Assembly (NCBI RefSeq): GCF_014236655.1
Contig: NZ_JACMYG010000003.1
Coordinates: forward strand, 124,001-188,000
Source of the DNA: Pseudomonas kielensis
GTDB lineage: Bacteria; Pseudomonadota; Gammaproteobacteria; Pseudomonadales; Pseudomonadaceae
Length of the DNA: 64,000 nt
Direction: 5' to 3'
Below are positions 1 through 11,762 of this stretch, in pieces (the stretch's first letter is position 1; each line of letters starts with the position of its first letter). The notes under the pieces are model-generated. The model saw only the letters and a program-made list of their open reading frames with translations, was not told where the DNA came from and did not search any database. The translations under genes and the position numbers were made by a program.

Positions 1-909
<909 letters not shown>

Positions 910-1004
910 GCCAGAGCACTGACTCGTATCCGTATGTAACTGGCAGGGAGTGGATTCCTGCGGCATCATGGGCAAATTTTGCACGGCAGCCCAAAGGAAG
1001 CCCC

Positions 1005-1760
1005 ATGAATCTGCCTCCCCGTCAGCAGCAAATCCTCGAGCTGGTCCGCGAACGCGGTTACGTCAGCATCGAGGAAATGGCTCAGCTGTTCGTCGTTACA
1101 CCGCAGACCATCCGCCGCGATATCAATCAATTGGCGGAAGTAAATTTGTTGCGTCGCTATCACGGCGGCGCTGCTTACGATTCAAGCGTAGAAAACACTG
1201 CCTACGCCATGCGTGCCGATCAAATGCGCGATGAGAAACAACGCATCGCCGAAGCTATCGCCGCCCAGATTCCCGATCACGCCTCGCTGTTCATCAACAT
1301 CGGCACCACCACCGAATCCATCGCCCGGGCGCTGCTCAATCACACCCAGCTCAAGGTGATCACCAACAACCTGCACGTCGCCTCGATCCTCAGCGCCAAG
1401 GATGATTTCGAAGTCCTGCTCGCTGGCGGCAATGTGCGCCGCGACAGCGGTGTCGTCGGCCAGGCCAGCGTCGATTTCATCAACCAGTTCAAGGTCGACT
1501 TCGCCCTGGTCGGTATCAGCGGGATCGACGAAGACGGCAGCCTGCTGGATTTCGACTATCAGGAAGTGCGGGTATCCCAGGCAATCATCGCCAATGCCCG
1601 ACAAGTAATACTGGCGGCCGACTCCAGTAAATTTGGTCGTAACGCCATGGTTCGACTGGGACCGATCAGCCTGATCGATTGCCTGGTCACCGATCAGCCG
1701 CCAGTGCCGGCGCTGGCGCAGCTACTGAGTCAACACAAGATTCGCCTCGAGGTTGTTTAA
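1005..1760 (+). CDS. glpR: DeoR-family repressor of glycerol metabolism GlpR
   Basis: A 251-residue DeoR-family repressor. Residues 1-57 form the DeoR winged helix ([14 protein letters not shown], then [15 protein letters not shown]), and the rest is the sugar-phosphate-binding domain with an NIGTTTES loop. In Pseudomonas GlpR represses the glp genes and is released by glycerol 3-phosphate. The ATG at 1005 is preceded by AAGGAAG and fits the family N-terminus. It lies between glpK and glpD, and putative operators sit in the 196-bp gap before glpD. Length is normal, nothing is broken, and identity is secure from family plus context. Confidence 0.96.
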   Translation: MNLPPRQQQILELVRERGYVSIEEMAQLFVVTPQTIRRDINQLAEVNLLRRYHGGAAYDSSVENTAYAMRADQMRDEKQRIAEAIAAQIPDHASLFINIGTTTESIARALLNHTQLKVITNNLHVASILSAKDDFEVLLAGGNVRRDSGVVGQASVDFINQFKVDFALVGISGIDEDGSLLDFDYQEVRVSQAIIANARQVILAADSSKFGRNAMVRLGPISLIDCLVTDQPPVPALAQLLSQHKIRLEVV

Positions 1761-1809
1761 CCCCAAGGGCGGTTAAGCCCGCACTACAAATCCCCCCCCC
1801 GCACATCTA

Positions 1810-1826
1810 AATGTTCGAAAATGTTC
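1810..1826. promoter_or_regulatory. Putative GlpR operator, upstream half
   Basis: AATGTTCGAA (1810-1819) is followed by a second ATGTTC at 1821-1826. The decamer has the form of the enterobacterial GlpR half-site (WATKYTCGWW, from memory). It lies 140 bp upstream of the glpD start, in the only gene-free stretch between glpR and glpD. Binding is inferred. Confidence 0.5.
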
Positions 1827-1894
1827 CTTTAGCGGCCCTTCGATGAGTATTTTCAATCGAAGTTAAGTGGTCGCGGGCGTCAATTTCGGTTGCA

Positions 1895-1923
1895 ATTTTC
1901 GAAAATGAACATTAATGTTCGAA
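1895..1923. promoter_or_regulatory. Putative GlpR operator, tandem palindromes before glpD
   Basis: Two perfect palindromes abut: ATTTTCGAAAAT (1895-1906) and GAACATTAATGTTC (1907-1920). AATGTTCGAA recurs at 1914-1923, identical to the copy at 1810. The block ends 33 bp before the glpD ATG, where a repressor would cover the promoter or early leader. The rest of the 1761-1956 gap holds a run of ten C at about 1791 and no gene. Confidence 0.55.
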
Positions 1924-1956
1924 TTCAAATGCACAACAAAGCCCTGAGGCCTGCCG

Positions 1957-3495
1957 ATGCTCACTTCTACCTTGCCTACGCCCCCTCTCGCTGAGGTCTA
2001 CGATATCGCCGTCATCGGTGGTGGGATCAATGGCGTGGGGATCGCAGCGGATGCCGCCGGTCGCGGTCTTTCGGTGTTCCTTTGCGAAAAGGACGACCTG
2101 GCCAGCCACACGTCGTCGGCCAGCAGCAAACTGATCCACGGCGGCCTGCGCTACCTCGAACATTACGAATTCCGCCTGGTTCGAGAAGCCCTGGCCGAGC
2201 GCGAGGTGCTGCTGGCCAAGGCGCCGCACATCGTCAAGCAGATGCGCTTCGTGTTGCCACACCGCCCGCACCTGCGACCTGCATGGATGATCCGCGCCGG
2301 TCTGTTCCTTTATGACCACCTGGGCAAACGGGAAAAACTTGAAGGTTCGAAAAGCCTGAAGTTCGGTCCGGACAGCCCGCTGAAAAGCGAAATCACCAAA
2401 GGCTTCGAATATTCCGATTGCTGGGTCGATGACGCTCGCCTCGTCGTATTGAATGCCATGGCCGCCCGCGAGAAAGGCGCTCATGTTCACACCCAAACCC
2501 GCTGCGTCAGCGCCCGGCGCAGCAACGGTTTGTGGCACCTGCACCTGGAACGCGCTGACGGCAACCTGTTTTCGATTCGCGCCAAGGCGCTAGTGAATGC
2601 GGCCGGCCCCTGGGTCGCCAAGTTCATTCGCGATGACCTGATGTTGGAATCACCGTATGGCATCCGCCTGATCCAGGGCAGCCACCTGATCGTGCCGAAA
2701 CTCTACGACGCGCCGAATGCTTTCATTCTGCAGAACGAAGACCAGCGCATCGTGTTCGCTATTCCGTATCTGAACCACTTCACCCTGATCGGTACCACCG
2801 ACCGCGAATACACCGGCGACCCGGCCAAAGTGACGATCACCGAAGGCGAAACCGATTACCTGCTCAAGGTGGTCAACGCGCACTTCAAGAAGCGACTGAG
2901 CCGCGAGGACATCCTGCACAGCTACTCTGGCGTTCGCCCACTGTGCAATGACGAATCCGACAACCCTTCGGCCGTGACTCGCGACTACACCCTGGCCCTG
3001 TCCGGCAGTGCGGCAGAGGCGCCATTGTTGTCGGTGTTCGGGGGCAAGCTGACGACTTATCGCAAACTGGCCGAATCGGCCCTGGCGCAACTGGCGCCGT
3101 TCTTTAAAGGCATCAAGCCGAGCTGGACCGCGCAATCGACTCTGCCCGGCGGCGAAGACATGACCACCCCGCAGGCATTGAGCTCGCTGATTTGCGACAA
3201 GTTCGACTGGATGCCAAGCGAAATCGCAAGCCGTTGGGCCACCACTTATGGCAGCCGCACCTGGCGCATGCTGGAAGGCGTGCAGAACCTGAGCGATCTG
3301 GGCGAACACATCGGCGGCGGGCTCTACACCCGTGAAGTCGATTACCTGTGCAGTGAAGAGTGGGCCACCACCGCGCACGACATTCTGTGGCGCCGCAGCA
3401 AGCTCGGTTTGTTTATCACACCGGCGGAACAGGAAAACCTCAAGGACTACCTGAATAAGGTCGAGCAGAACCGCAGCAAGATCGAAACGGCCTGA
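1957..3495 (+). CDS. glpD: Glycerol-3-phosphate dehydrogenase, FAD-dependent
   Basis: Membrane-associated aerobic glycerol-3-phosphate dehydrogenase; it oxidises glycerol 3-phosphate to dihydroxyacetone phosphate and passes electrons to quinone. At 512 residues it is normal length. The FAD-binding Rossmann motif is at residues 15-30 (YDIAVIGGGINGVGIAADAAG), followed by the family signature SSASSKLIHGGLRYLEHYEF. The C-terminal domain contains GGKLTTYRKLAESAL. The gene ends just before a strong terminator hairpin. Two putative GlpR sites lie upstream. Its product is the substrate of TpiA in the next operon, the basis for reading the two operons as one pathway. Confidence 0.97.
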   Translation: MLTSTLPTPPLAEVYDIAVIGGGINGVGIAADAAGRGLSVFLCEKDDLASHTSSASSKLIHGGLRYLEHYEFRLVREALAEREVLLAKAPHIVKQMRFVLPHRPHLRPAWMIRAGLFLYDHLGKREKLEGSKSLKFGPDSPLKSEITKGFEYSDCWVDDARLVVLNAMAAREKGAHVHTQTRCVSARRSNGLWHLHLERADGNLFSIRAKALVNAAGPWVAKFIRDDLMLESPYGIRLIQGSHLIVPKLYDAPNAFILQNEDQRIVFAIPYLNHFTLIGTTDREYTGDPAKVTITEGETDYLLKVVNAHFKKRLSREDILHSYSGVRPLCNDESDNPSAVTRDYTLALSGSAAEAPLLSVFGGKLTTYRKLAESALAQLAPFFKGIKPSWTAQSTLPGGEDMTTPQALSSLICDKFDWMPSEIASRWATTYGSRTWRMLEGVQNLSDLGEHIGGGLYTREVDYLCSEEWATTAHDILWRRSKLGLFITPAEQENLKDYLNKVEQNRSKIETA

Positions 3496-3514
3496 TCGGG
3501 AGTCCGGTTAAAGC

Positions 3515-3546
3515 AAAGCCCCTGAACTCTACGATTCAGGGGCTTT
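3515..3546 (+). terminator. Rho-independent terminator of glpD
   Basis: A perfect 12-bp stem, AAAGCCCCTGAA (3515-3526) with TTCAGGGGCTTT (3535-3546), closes an 8-nt loop 20 bp after the glpD stop. It separates glpD from the following glycolytic operon. Confidence 0.85.
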
Positions 3547-3568
3547 CTACCGCGAATCATGACCGACC

Positions 3569-3607
3569 TTCGAGCATCCCGGCCGGCTTCGGCGTGCCGG
3601 GCTCGAA
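3569..3607. repeat. Long GC-rich hairpin upstream of pyk
   Basis: TTCGAGC (3569-3575) pairs with GCTCGAA (3601-3607), and inside it CCCGGC (3578-3583) pairs with GCCGGG (3596-3601). There is no T-tract, so it is not a plain terminator. It sits between the glpD terminator and pyk and may mark the left edge of the inserted cluster or be a leader structure. About 55 bp further on, ATACG-AA-CGTAT (3663-3674) is a small inverted repeat in the pyk promoter region. Confidence 0.5.
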
Positions 3608-3691
3608 CAATTCGCGCATGGGTTAGCGAAGCAGGGCTTCGGATTTATACGGGGCGCTATTCATACGAACGTATTTGAAGTGGTGACTGTC

Positions 3692-5140
3692 ATGCAACGC
3701 AGAACAAAAATTGTGGCTACATTGGGGCCAGCAACCGAATCATTCGAAGCCATCGAGGGGTTGGTCAAAGCAGGCGTGGATGTCGTGCGTCTGAATTTTT
3801 CTCACGGCAAGGCGGAGGATCACATTGCCCGGGCGAGGTTGGTCCGTGAGCTGGCTGCCAAGCATGGCCGCTTCGTGGCGGTGTTGGCTGATTTGCAAGG
3901 TCCGAAAATTCGAATTGCGCGATTCGCGCAAGGAAAGGTGATCCTGGAAAAGGGTCAGCAGTTCGTTCTCGACGCTTCCCTGGACAAGAATGCAGGGGAC
4001 CAGCAGCGAGTCGGTATTGACTACGAAGCGCTGATCACCGATAGCCGTCCGTACGACATTTTGCTGCTTGATGATGGGCGAATCGAGCTTAGGGTCCTGA
4101 AGGTCGAGGCGACGCGATTGATCTGCGAAGTCCTGGTCAGCGGGCCGCTTTCGAACAACAAAGGGATCAACCGCAAAGGTGGGGGATTGTCTGCGTCGGC
4201 ACTGACCGAGAAGGACTTCGCCGATATCAAGACTGCCGCAGAAATGCAGGTGGACTACCTGGCTGTGTCGTTCCCACGCGATGCTTCGGATATGGAATTG
4301 GCGCGTCGGTTGCTGCATGAAGCTGGAGGGCAGGCAGGCTTGATCGCGAAGATCGAGCGCGCAGAAACCGTCAACGATCTACGTATTCTGGACGCGATCA
4401 TTGAAGCATCGGAAGGTGTAATGGTCGCTCGTGGCGATCTGGGCGTTGAGATTGGCGATGCAGAATTGGTGGCCGTGCAAAAGCTGATTATTGACCGTGC
4501 TCGCACACTGAATCGCGTGGTAATCACGGCGACGCAGATGATGGAGTCGATGATCACTCAATCTATGCCGACCCGTGCTGAAGTGTTCGACGTGGCCAAT
4601 GCGGTGCTGGATGGTACCGATGCGGTGATGCTCTCCGCTGAAACCGCGGCCGGTGCCTATCCGATCGAGACGGTTGAGGCCATGCACCGGATCATTATCG
4701 GTGCGGAAAAACACCCTCAATCCCATCGCTCCAAGCACCGTGTCGATCAAGTGTTCCACAAGATCGACGAATCCATCGCGATGTCAGCGATGTATGCAGC
4801 CAACCATCTGCATGGCGTCAAAGCCATCATCTGCATGACGGAGAGCGGCGATACCCCTCGTTTGATGTCGCGCATTCGCTCGCACCTGCCCATTTTTGCA
4901 TTCTCTCGCAATCTGGCTACTCAGAACCGGGTCACGCTGTTCCGTGGTGTCACCACCATTCCGTTCGACAGCGATGATTTCGACCCTGAGTTGGTGAACG
5001 AGAAGGCCGTTGCGGAGCTGACCCGGCGTGGCGTCGTCAAGGCTGGCGATCACGTGCTGATTACCAAAGGCGACTACGCCAACGCCCAAGGTGGCACGAA
5101 CTCCCTTCGAGTCGTGTGCGTCGGTGAAGCCATTCGCTGA
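3692..5140 (+). CDS. pyk: Pyruvate kinase
   Basis: Pyruvate kinase transfers phosphate from phosphoenolpyruvate to ADP, the last step of glycolysis. The 482-residue protein begins [17 protein letters not shown]. The barrel carries LNFSHG, the catalytic [12 protein letters not shown] and [10 protein letters not shown], and the C-terminal domain ends [18 protein letters not shown] chose the ATG at 3692 over the in-frame GTG codons at 3680 and 3683 because it puts the family motif at the usual distance. It is the first gene of an operon whose other members are also lower-glycolysis enzymes. Pseudomonas normally has its own pyk elsewhere, so this is probably an extra copy. Confidence 0.94.
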   Translation: MQRRTKIVATLGPATESFEAIEGLVKAGVDVVRLNFSHGKAEDHIARARLVRELAAKHGRFVAVLADLQGPKIRIARFAQGKVILEKGQQFVLDASLDKNAGDQQRVGIDYEALITDSRPYDILLLDDGRIELRVLKVEATRLICEVLVSGPLSNNKGINRKGGGLSASALTEKDFADIKTAAEMQVDYLAVSFPRDASDMELARRLLHEAGGQAGLIAKIERAETVNDLRILDAIIEASEGVMVARGDLGVEIGDAELVAVQKLIIDRARTLNRVVITATQMMESMITQSMPTRAEVFDVANAVLDGTDAVMLSAETAAGAYPIETVEAMHRIIIGAEKHPQSHRSKHRVDQVFHKIDESIAMSAMYAANHLHGVKAIICMTESGDTPRLMSRIRSHLPIFAFSRNLATQNRVTLFRGVTTIPFDSDDFDPELVNEKAVAELTRRGVVKAGDHVLITKGDYANAQGGTNSLRVVCVGEAIR

Positions 5141-5154
5141 GTGAGGAAGGACTG

Positions 5155-6619
<1,465 letters not shown>

Positions 6620-6622
6620 ATC

Positions 6623-7420
6623 ATGCAGACCTCTTCGAACAAAAAACAACTGGTGATCGGCAACTGGAAAATGAATGGCAGCAGTGCTGAAAACGCGTCG
6701 TTGCTGCTTAGTTTGCTGCCGGTGATTTCACGCTTTGAAAGCGTTGAAGTTGCGCTTTGCCCGCCGTATCCCTACCTGACGACCGTAGCCGATTTGCTTG
6801 ATGATTCAGATGTTGCACTGGGTGCGCAGAATCTCAGCGCCCAGCTCTCAGGCGCTCATACCGGTGAGGTCAGCGCTTCGATGCTCCACGATATCGGCTG
6901 TCGCTTTGTGTTGGTCGGGCATTCGGAGCGCCGTGCACTTTATGCCGAGGACGATGATCTCGTGGCAAAGAAATTTGCTACGGCGCTGCGTGCCGGGCTC
7001 ATTCCGGTGTTGTGTGTGGGCGAAACACTCGCTCAGCGTCAGAGCGGCGAAACGGAAGTGGTCGTCACCAATCAGCTGAATGCGGTACTGAAGGCTGTTG
7101 GCATTCAGGATCTGGTTAAAGGCGTGATTGCCTACGAGCCGGTCTGGGCCATTGGTACTGGCGAAACGGCGACGCCCGAGCAGGCGCAAGCGGTGCATCG
7201 ACACATCCGCCAATATTTGGCTGACCAAGATCGCGCAGCGGCCGCCGATTGCCGGATTTTGTACGGTGGCAGTGTGAAGGCCGACAACGCAGAACAATTG
7301 TTCAATCAACCCGATATCGATGGCGGCTTGATCGGCGGAGCGTCTCTGGATGCGATGTCTTTCGCTGCCATTTGCTGGGCGGCTCAAACCGGGCCGATCA
7401 CCGACTCTATCGCGATCTGA
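6623..7420 (+). CDS. tpiA: Triose-phosphate isomerase
   Basis: Interconverts dihydroxyacetone phosphate and glyceraldehyde 3-phosphate. The 265-residue TIM barrel carries the substrate Lys in GNWKMNGSS, the catalytic His in VLVGHSERR, and the catalytic Glu and flexible loop in AYEPVWAIGTGE. The phosphate-binding region LYGGSVKADNA and GLIGGASLDA is also intact. It starts 3 nt after eno. A 78-bp gap separates it from the dehydrogenase gene, the largest gap in the operon. It would draw the GlpD product into the lower pathway encoded here. Confidence 0.95.
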   Translation: MQTSSNKKQLVIGNWKMNGSSAENASLLLSLLPVISRFESVEVALCPPYPYLTTVADLLDDSDVALGAQNLSAQLSGAHTGEVSASMLHDIGCRFVLVGHSERRALYAEDDDLVAKKFATALRAGLIPVLCVGETLAQRQSGETEVVVTNQLNAVLKAVGIQDLVKGVIAYEPVWAIGTGETATPEQAQAVHRHIRQYLADQDRAAAADCRILYGGSVKADNAEQLFNQPDIDGGLIGGASLDAMSFAAICWAAQTGPITDSIAI

Positions 7421-7498
7421 ATTCTTTTGAATGTGCAGGCGCTGCGTGTCCGATCGTTTCTTTCGGGCCGCGCGAGCACCTGCACAGAGGGATGAAAA

Positions 7499-9124
7499 AT
7501 GACTTTGAATAATCGACTTGAAGCACTGTTCCCAAGCGCTGACGAAATCCCTGCGGCTTTCCGTCCAGGACCGGCCATTGAGCAGCGAGAGTATCTGGTC
7601 AATGGGGAACTGCGGTTGTGGGACGGCCCATTAGCGCCGGTCCGTAGCCCTGTGTGCCTGAAAAAAGAATCGGGACACGAGGCCGTGATTCTGGGCAGTA
7701 CTCCGCTACTGGATGCGCAAACCGCGATGACGGCATTGGATGCGGCGGTGCAGGCCTATGACCGTGGTCAGGGCACCTGGCCCACCCTGCGTGTGGTCGA
7801 ACGTATTCGCCACGTCGAGGTTTTCCTCAAGCGTATGCGCGAACAACGGGAAGCCGTGGTGAAGTTGTTGATGTGGGAGATCGGCAAGAACCTCAAGGAC
7901 TCAGAGAAAGAGTTCGATCGCACCTGCGACTACATTGTCGACACCATCAATGCCCTCAAGGAACTGGATCGTCGTTCCAGCCGTTTCGAGCTGGAGCAGG
8001 ACACGCTGGGACAAATCCGCCGCGTGCCTCTGGGCGTGACCCTGTGCATGGGGCCTTACAACTACCCGCTAAACGAGACGTTCACCACGTTGATCCCGGC
8101 GTTGATCATGGGCAACACCGTGGTGTTCAAACCCGCCAAGTTCGGTGTGTTGCTGATCAGGCCATTGCTGGAAGCGTTCCGCGACAGCTTCCCGGCAGGG
8201 GTTATCAACATCATCTACGGCAGCGGCCGGGAAACCGTCAGCGCTTTGATGGCCAGTGGCAAGATCGATGTCTTCGCATTCATCGGCACCAACAAGGCGG
8301 CCAGTGATCTGAAAAAGCTGCACCCCAAGCCACATCGCCTGCGTGCAGCCCTCGGTCTGGATGCCAAGAATCCCGGCATCGTCCTGCCTGATGTTGATCT
8401 GGATAACGCCGTTTCAGAGGCCGTGACCGGTTCTCTGTCGTTTAATGGGCAACGTTGCACGGCGCTGAAAATTCTCTTTGTTCATGAAAACGTAGTTGAC
8501 GCCTTTCTGGATAAGTTTCAGTCGAAGCTTGCCCAGCTGAAACCGGGCATGCCTTGGGAAGCGGGAGTGGCCTTAACTCCGCTGCCGGAGCCTGGCAAGA
8601 CTGATTTCCTTACCGGACTTGTGGCCGATGCTGTCAGCAAAGGCGCCCAAGTGGTCAATGCCGGAGGCGGGGAAGTCTGCGAAACCTTCTTCTACCCGGC
8701 GTTGCTGTACCCGGTGACTAGCGAAATGCGGGTGTACCACGAAGAGCAATTCGGACCCGTCGTACCAGTGGTGGTTTACCGCGATCTGGAAACAGTCATC
8801 AACTACGTCCTCGACTCCGATTTCGGCCAACAACTGAGCATTTTCGGCACGAACTCCGCAGAAGTGGGGCGTCTGGTCGATGCGTTCGCCAACCAGGTAG
8901 GGCGCATCAACATCAACGCGCAATGCCAGCGTGGTCCGGACAGCTTTCCCTTCAACGGCCGCAAAAACTCTGCCGAAGGCACGCTCTCGGTCGATGACGC
9001 GTTGCGGGTGTTTTCCATCCGGACACTGGTCGCCACCAAGTTCCAGGAGAGCAACAAGGATCTGGTCAGCGACATCATCCGTCATCGTGAGTCGAGCTTC
9101 TTGACCACCGACTACATCTTTTAG
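7499..9124 (+). CDS. gapN: Aldehyde dehydrogenase, GapN-like non-phosphorylating GAPDH
   Basis: An ALDH-superfamily protein of 541 residues resembling NADP-dependent non-phosphorylating glyceraldehyde-3-phosphate dehydrogenase, which makes 3-phosphoglycerate and NADPH without ATP. Visible are GPYNYPLNE (catalytic Asn188), the nucleotide loop [11 protein letters not shown] and [10 protein letters not shown] with the nucleophile Cys320. The usual general-base motif LELGGK reads LGLDAK; position 286, 34 residues before the Cys, is Gly rather than Glu. Context (tpiA before, gpmI after, no gapA or pgk) supports the GapN role. Symbol from family and context; cofactor preference is inferred. Confidence 0.82.
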   Translation: MTLNNRLEALFPSADEIPAAFRPGPAIEQREYLVNGELRLWDGPLAPVRSPVCLKKESGHEAVILGSTPLLDAQTAMTALDAAVQAYDRGQGTWPTLRVVERIRHVEVFLKRMREQREAVVKLLMWEIGKNLKDSEKEFDRTCDYIVDTINALKELDRRSSRFELEQDTLGQIRRVPLGVTLCMGPYNYPLNETFTTLIPALIMGNTVVFKPAKFGVLLIRPLLEAFRDSFPAGVINIIYGSGRETVSALMASGKIDVFAFIGTNKAASDLKKLHPKPHRLRAALGLDAKNPGIVLPDVDLDNAVSEAVTGSLSFNGQRCTALKILFVHENVVDAFLDKFQSKLAQLKPGMPWEAGVALTPLPEPGKTDFLTGLVADAVSKGAQVVNAGGGEVCETFFYPALLYPVTSEMRVYHEEQFGPVVPVVVYRDLETVINYVLDSDFGQQLSIFGTNSAEVGRLVDAFANQVGRININAQCQRGPDSFPFNGRKNSAEGTLSVDDALRVFSIRTLVATKFQESNKDLVSDIIRHRESSFLTTDYIF

Positions 9125-9132
9125 GGGGCACG

Positions 9133-10656
9133 ATGACTACGCGCTCTTTGATTATTCTCGACGGTGTCGGCATTCGTCAGGCGACTGAGTCGAACGCTTT
9201 TGCAGCGGCCAGGACACCTACATTCGATGCGTTGCTTGCGCGTTTTGCGAACAGCCAAATCGAAACATCAGGTTTGGCGGTTGGGCTTCCTCAAGGCCAG
9301 ATGGGGAACTCCGAAGTTGGGCATATGAACCTGGGAGCGGGCCGGGTGGTTTATCAAAGCCTGACCCGGGTTGATAAAGCGCTCGCCGATGGCGAGTTCT
9401 CCCGCAACCCCGCGTTGCTGGAATTGATCCAGGGAATAAAGACGCGCGAGGGTGCTGTGCACGTCATGGGTCTGCTTTCTCCTGGCGGTGTTCATGGCCA
9501 CATCGATCAGATTGTCGCGGCATGCGGTTGCCTGGTTGAGCAGGGTGTCGAAAAAATCTATGTGCATGGCTTCCTGGATGGTCGGGATACTCCGCCCAAG
9601 AGTGCGCAGGCATCGCTTGATGCCTTGGAGATTGAGTTCGCTCGCCTGGGCGCTGGACGGATCGTCTCGTTGGTCGGTCGTTACTATGCAATGGACCGCG
9701 ATAACCGCTGGCCTCGGATTGAATCGGCGTACCGCCTGATTGTTTCAGGGGATGCTGAACATCAAGCGGCAACCGCTTCTGAGGCTTTGTCAGCAGCTTA
9801 CGAGCGCGGGGAGTCGGACGAGTTCGTCAAGCCGACAACGATTGGGCAACCTGTCAGTGTCGGCCCTGATGACGCGATGATCTTCATGAACTTCCGCCCC
9901 GATCGGGCGCGAGAATTGACCCAGGCATTGATCAAACCTGACTTCGACGCGTTTGAGCGGCCTTTTGTGTTGCCCAAGGATCGACTGCTGACGTTGACCC
10001 GGTATTCCGAAGAGCTGGACTGCCCCTGTGCGTTCGCTCCAGAGGCGATCAGCAACAGCTTGGGCGAACACCTGGCGAATCTTGGGAAGAAGCAATTACG
10101 TATTGCCGAAACCGAGAAGTATGCCCACGTCACGTTCTTCTTCAACGGTGGCCGAGAGCAGCCTTTTGCCGGTGAAGAGCGAATCCTGATTCCTTCGCCT
10201 GATGTGGCTTCCTACGATCTCCAGCCTGAGATGAGTGCACCGCTGCTGACGGATCATCTGGTCAACGCCATCGCCGGCGGCACATTCGACCTTATCGTTT
10301 GCAACTACGCCAATGGTGACATGGTGGGCCACACCGGCTCTTTTGACGCCGCAGTAAAGGCCGTAGAAGTACTGGATGACTGTCTGCGCCGAGTGGTCGA
10401 AGCGACGCTCGCAGCAGGAGGCGAATGTCTGATTACTGCCGACCACGGCAACGTCGAACAAATGCTCGACGTCAAGTCTGGTCAGGCACACACGGCTCAC
10501 ACCTTGAATCCTGTTCCCCTGATTCTGGTCAGTGAGCAGCCTGATCGTTTGGGACTGAAAAACGGCCGGCTGTGCGATATCGCTCCAACTTTGTTGCAGA
10601 TGCTGAGTTTGCCTATTCCGTCAGAGATGGATGGCAAGTCGCTTCTTACCGTCTGA
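9133..10656 (+). CDS. gpmI: 2,3-bisphosphoglycerate-independent phosphoglycerate mutase
   Basis: Converts 3-phosphoglycerate to 2-phosphoglycerate with two metal ions and a phosphoserine intermediate. At 507 residues it has the family length. LIILDGVGI provides the first metal Asp, [14 protein letters not shown] holds catalytic Ser60, and [40 protein letters not shown] and [11 protein letters not shown] provide the remaining metal and substrate ligands. It starts 8 nt after gapN (ribosome site GGGGG) and ends the operon before a terminator. Together with GapN it replaces the phosphorylating GAPDH and phosphoglycerate kinase route. Confidence 0.95.
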   Translation: MTTRSLIILDGVGIRQATESNAFAAARTPTFDALLARFANSQIETSGLAVGLPQGQMGNSEVGHMNLGAGRVVYQSLTRVDKALADGEFSRNPALLELIQGIKTREGAVHVMGLLSPGGVHGHIDQIVAACGCLVEQGVEKIYVHGFLDGRDTPPKSAQASLDALEIEFARLGAGRIVSLVGRYYAMDRDNRWPRIESAYRLIVSGDAEHQAATASEALSAAYERGESDEFVKPTTIGQPVSVGPDDAMIFMNFRPDRARELTQALIKPDFDAFERPFVLPKDRLLTLTRYSEELDCPCAFAPEAISNSLGEHLANLGKKQLRIAETEKYAHVTFFFNGGREQPFAGEERILIPSPDVASYDLQPEMSAPLLTDHLVNAIAGGTFDLIVCNYANGDMVGHTGSFDAAVKAVEVLDDCLRRVVEATLAAGGECLITADHGNVEQMLDVKSGQAHTAHTLNPVPLILVSEQPDRLGLKNGRLCDIAPTLLQMLSLPIPSEMDGKSLLTV

Positions 10657-10759
10657 TTGGCTTACAGGTGCCATCAGTGCATCGCCGTACAGACGATTTG
10701 ATTGGTCTCCTATCGTTGAGGTAATGCGGCTTATCACGACTCGCTCATTTGAGCATGCG

Positions 10760-10791
10760 GGCATCGCCAATTTTTGGTGATGCCTTTTTTT
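10760..10791 (+). terminator. Terminator after gpmI
   Basis: GGCATCGCC (10760-10768) pairs with GGTGATGCC (10775-10783), one mismatch, followed by a run of eight T. It ends the glycolytic operon. The rest of 10657-10958 carries no gene: a Tn3-type end and a recombinase-site-like repeat lie further right. Confidence 0.8.
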
Positions 10792-10816
10792 GGTGCGCCA
10801 GGCATGGCGCGTTGCG

Positions 10817-10850
10817 GAGGTCATGCCGAGATAAAGGAAAATTAGGACAT
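10817..10850 (+). repeat. Tn3-family-like terminal repeat, left copy
   Basis: GAGGTCATGCCGAGATAAAG followed by GAAAATTAGGACAT. Over 34 nt it matches, at 30 positions, the inverted copy at 13141-13174. The GGGGT...GCCGAGATAA form is that of Tn3-family ends, here with GAGG for GGGG. It points inward to the right, as the left end of a composite unit of about 2.36 kb would. Confidence 0.65.
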
Positions 10851-10922
10851 TTGAGTCACAAGGTTATGATTTTATAGCTTTATTTCATGCAAATAAAACA
10901 CAATATTCGGCCCCTTCTGCTA

Positions 10923-10953
10923 GGTTTCGTGGATGCATGTAAACCACGTAACC
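10923..10953. repeat. Inverted repeat, possible tyrosine-recombinase core site
   Basis: GGTTTCGTGG (10923-10932) and CCACGTAACC (10944-10953) pair at 9 of 10 positions around an 11-nt spacer. It lies 6 bp past the end of the recombinase reading frame. Two short inverted arms around a short spacer is the layout of Xer and phage core sites. The role is inferred from layout and position only. Confidence 0.4.
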
Positions 10954-10958
10954 GAGGA

Positions 10959-11762
10959 CTACATTAATGGTTTTCGCCGTAACAACGAGCCGGCGGCATT
11001 GTCTTCGAAGGCTCTAGCCTCCTCGATATAGCCATGTACGGTGTCATCGTGCCGCCACCCACCCTGGCGCTTGATTTCCAGAAAGTCCGCCCCGGCACGG
11101 TAAGCGCTGGTGGCCAAGCCTCGGCGCAGGCTGTGGCTGCTCATCTGTGGCACATACAACAGTCCCGCGGCTTCGGCACGTGTCGCCAGGATGGTATTGA
11201 CGCTACCCTCGTGCAGCGCCACCTCGCCGATCACGCCCCAACGACTGACGCGTCGAAACAATGGTCCTTGCTCAATCTGAGCGGCTTCCAACCAGCCCCG
11301 TAACACCTTCGTTGGACAGCAGAGGCCGTCGCCATAGGGGATCACGCGCTCCAGTCCCTCGCCCTCTTGATCGGTTTTGGAGCGCGGGAGCGTGATCCGT
11401 AGACCTTCCCGTTCCCACTGCAGATCGCGGACCTCCAGCGTGACCAGCTCACTGCGGCGGAAGGCGCCGAAGTACCCCAGCTGTAGCAGCGCGCTGTCAC
11501 GCAGCGCGGCGAGCCCTTCGAGCGTGTCCAAGTGCGACACGATGAGTTCGAGATCCTCCAGCAGCAGGGCCTTGGCTTTTTGTCGAGGGCGCCCGTTCAC
11601 TCGCTCAATACCGCGCAAGGTCTTACGCACGGTGGCGCTGGCTGCTGGGTCGGGAAAGCCCTGATAGCGGTGCCATTGAGTCAGCGCGGTCAGGCGCAGG
11701 GCCAGGGTCCGCGGGTTAAGCACCTCCGCGAAGGTCAGCAGGTAGCGATGTCGGTATTCACG
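10959..11762 (-). pseudogene. Tyrosine recombinase lacking its N-terminus
   Basis: The frame from the GTG at 11723 gives 254 residues, but similarity to XerC-like integrases seems to extend back to about 11762 (EYRHRYLLTFAEVLNPRT) with no start codon there. The catalytic domain is complete: Arg in GAFRRSELV, Lys in PRSKTDQ, SSHSLRRG, and GGWRHDDTVHGYIEEA with the His/Trp and Tyr. Normal members have about 310 residues, so most of the core-binding domain is missing, replaced by the end of an unrelated frame. It is probably inactive, though a shortened protein could be made. Confidence 0.75.

Noticed and set aside
1791-1802. Run of ten C before glpD
   Set aside because: Homopolymer in a non-coding gap; it could affect spacing or be a sequencing artefact, with no support for a phase-variable role because no reading frame crosses it.
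10760-10791. Possible small RNA in the gap after gpmI
   Set aside because: The hairpin plus T-run is fully explained as the gpmI terminator, and no separate promoter was seen.
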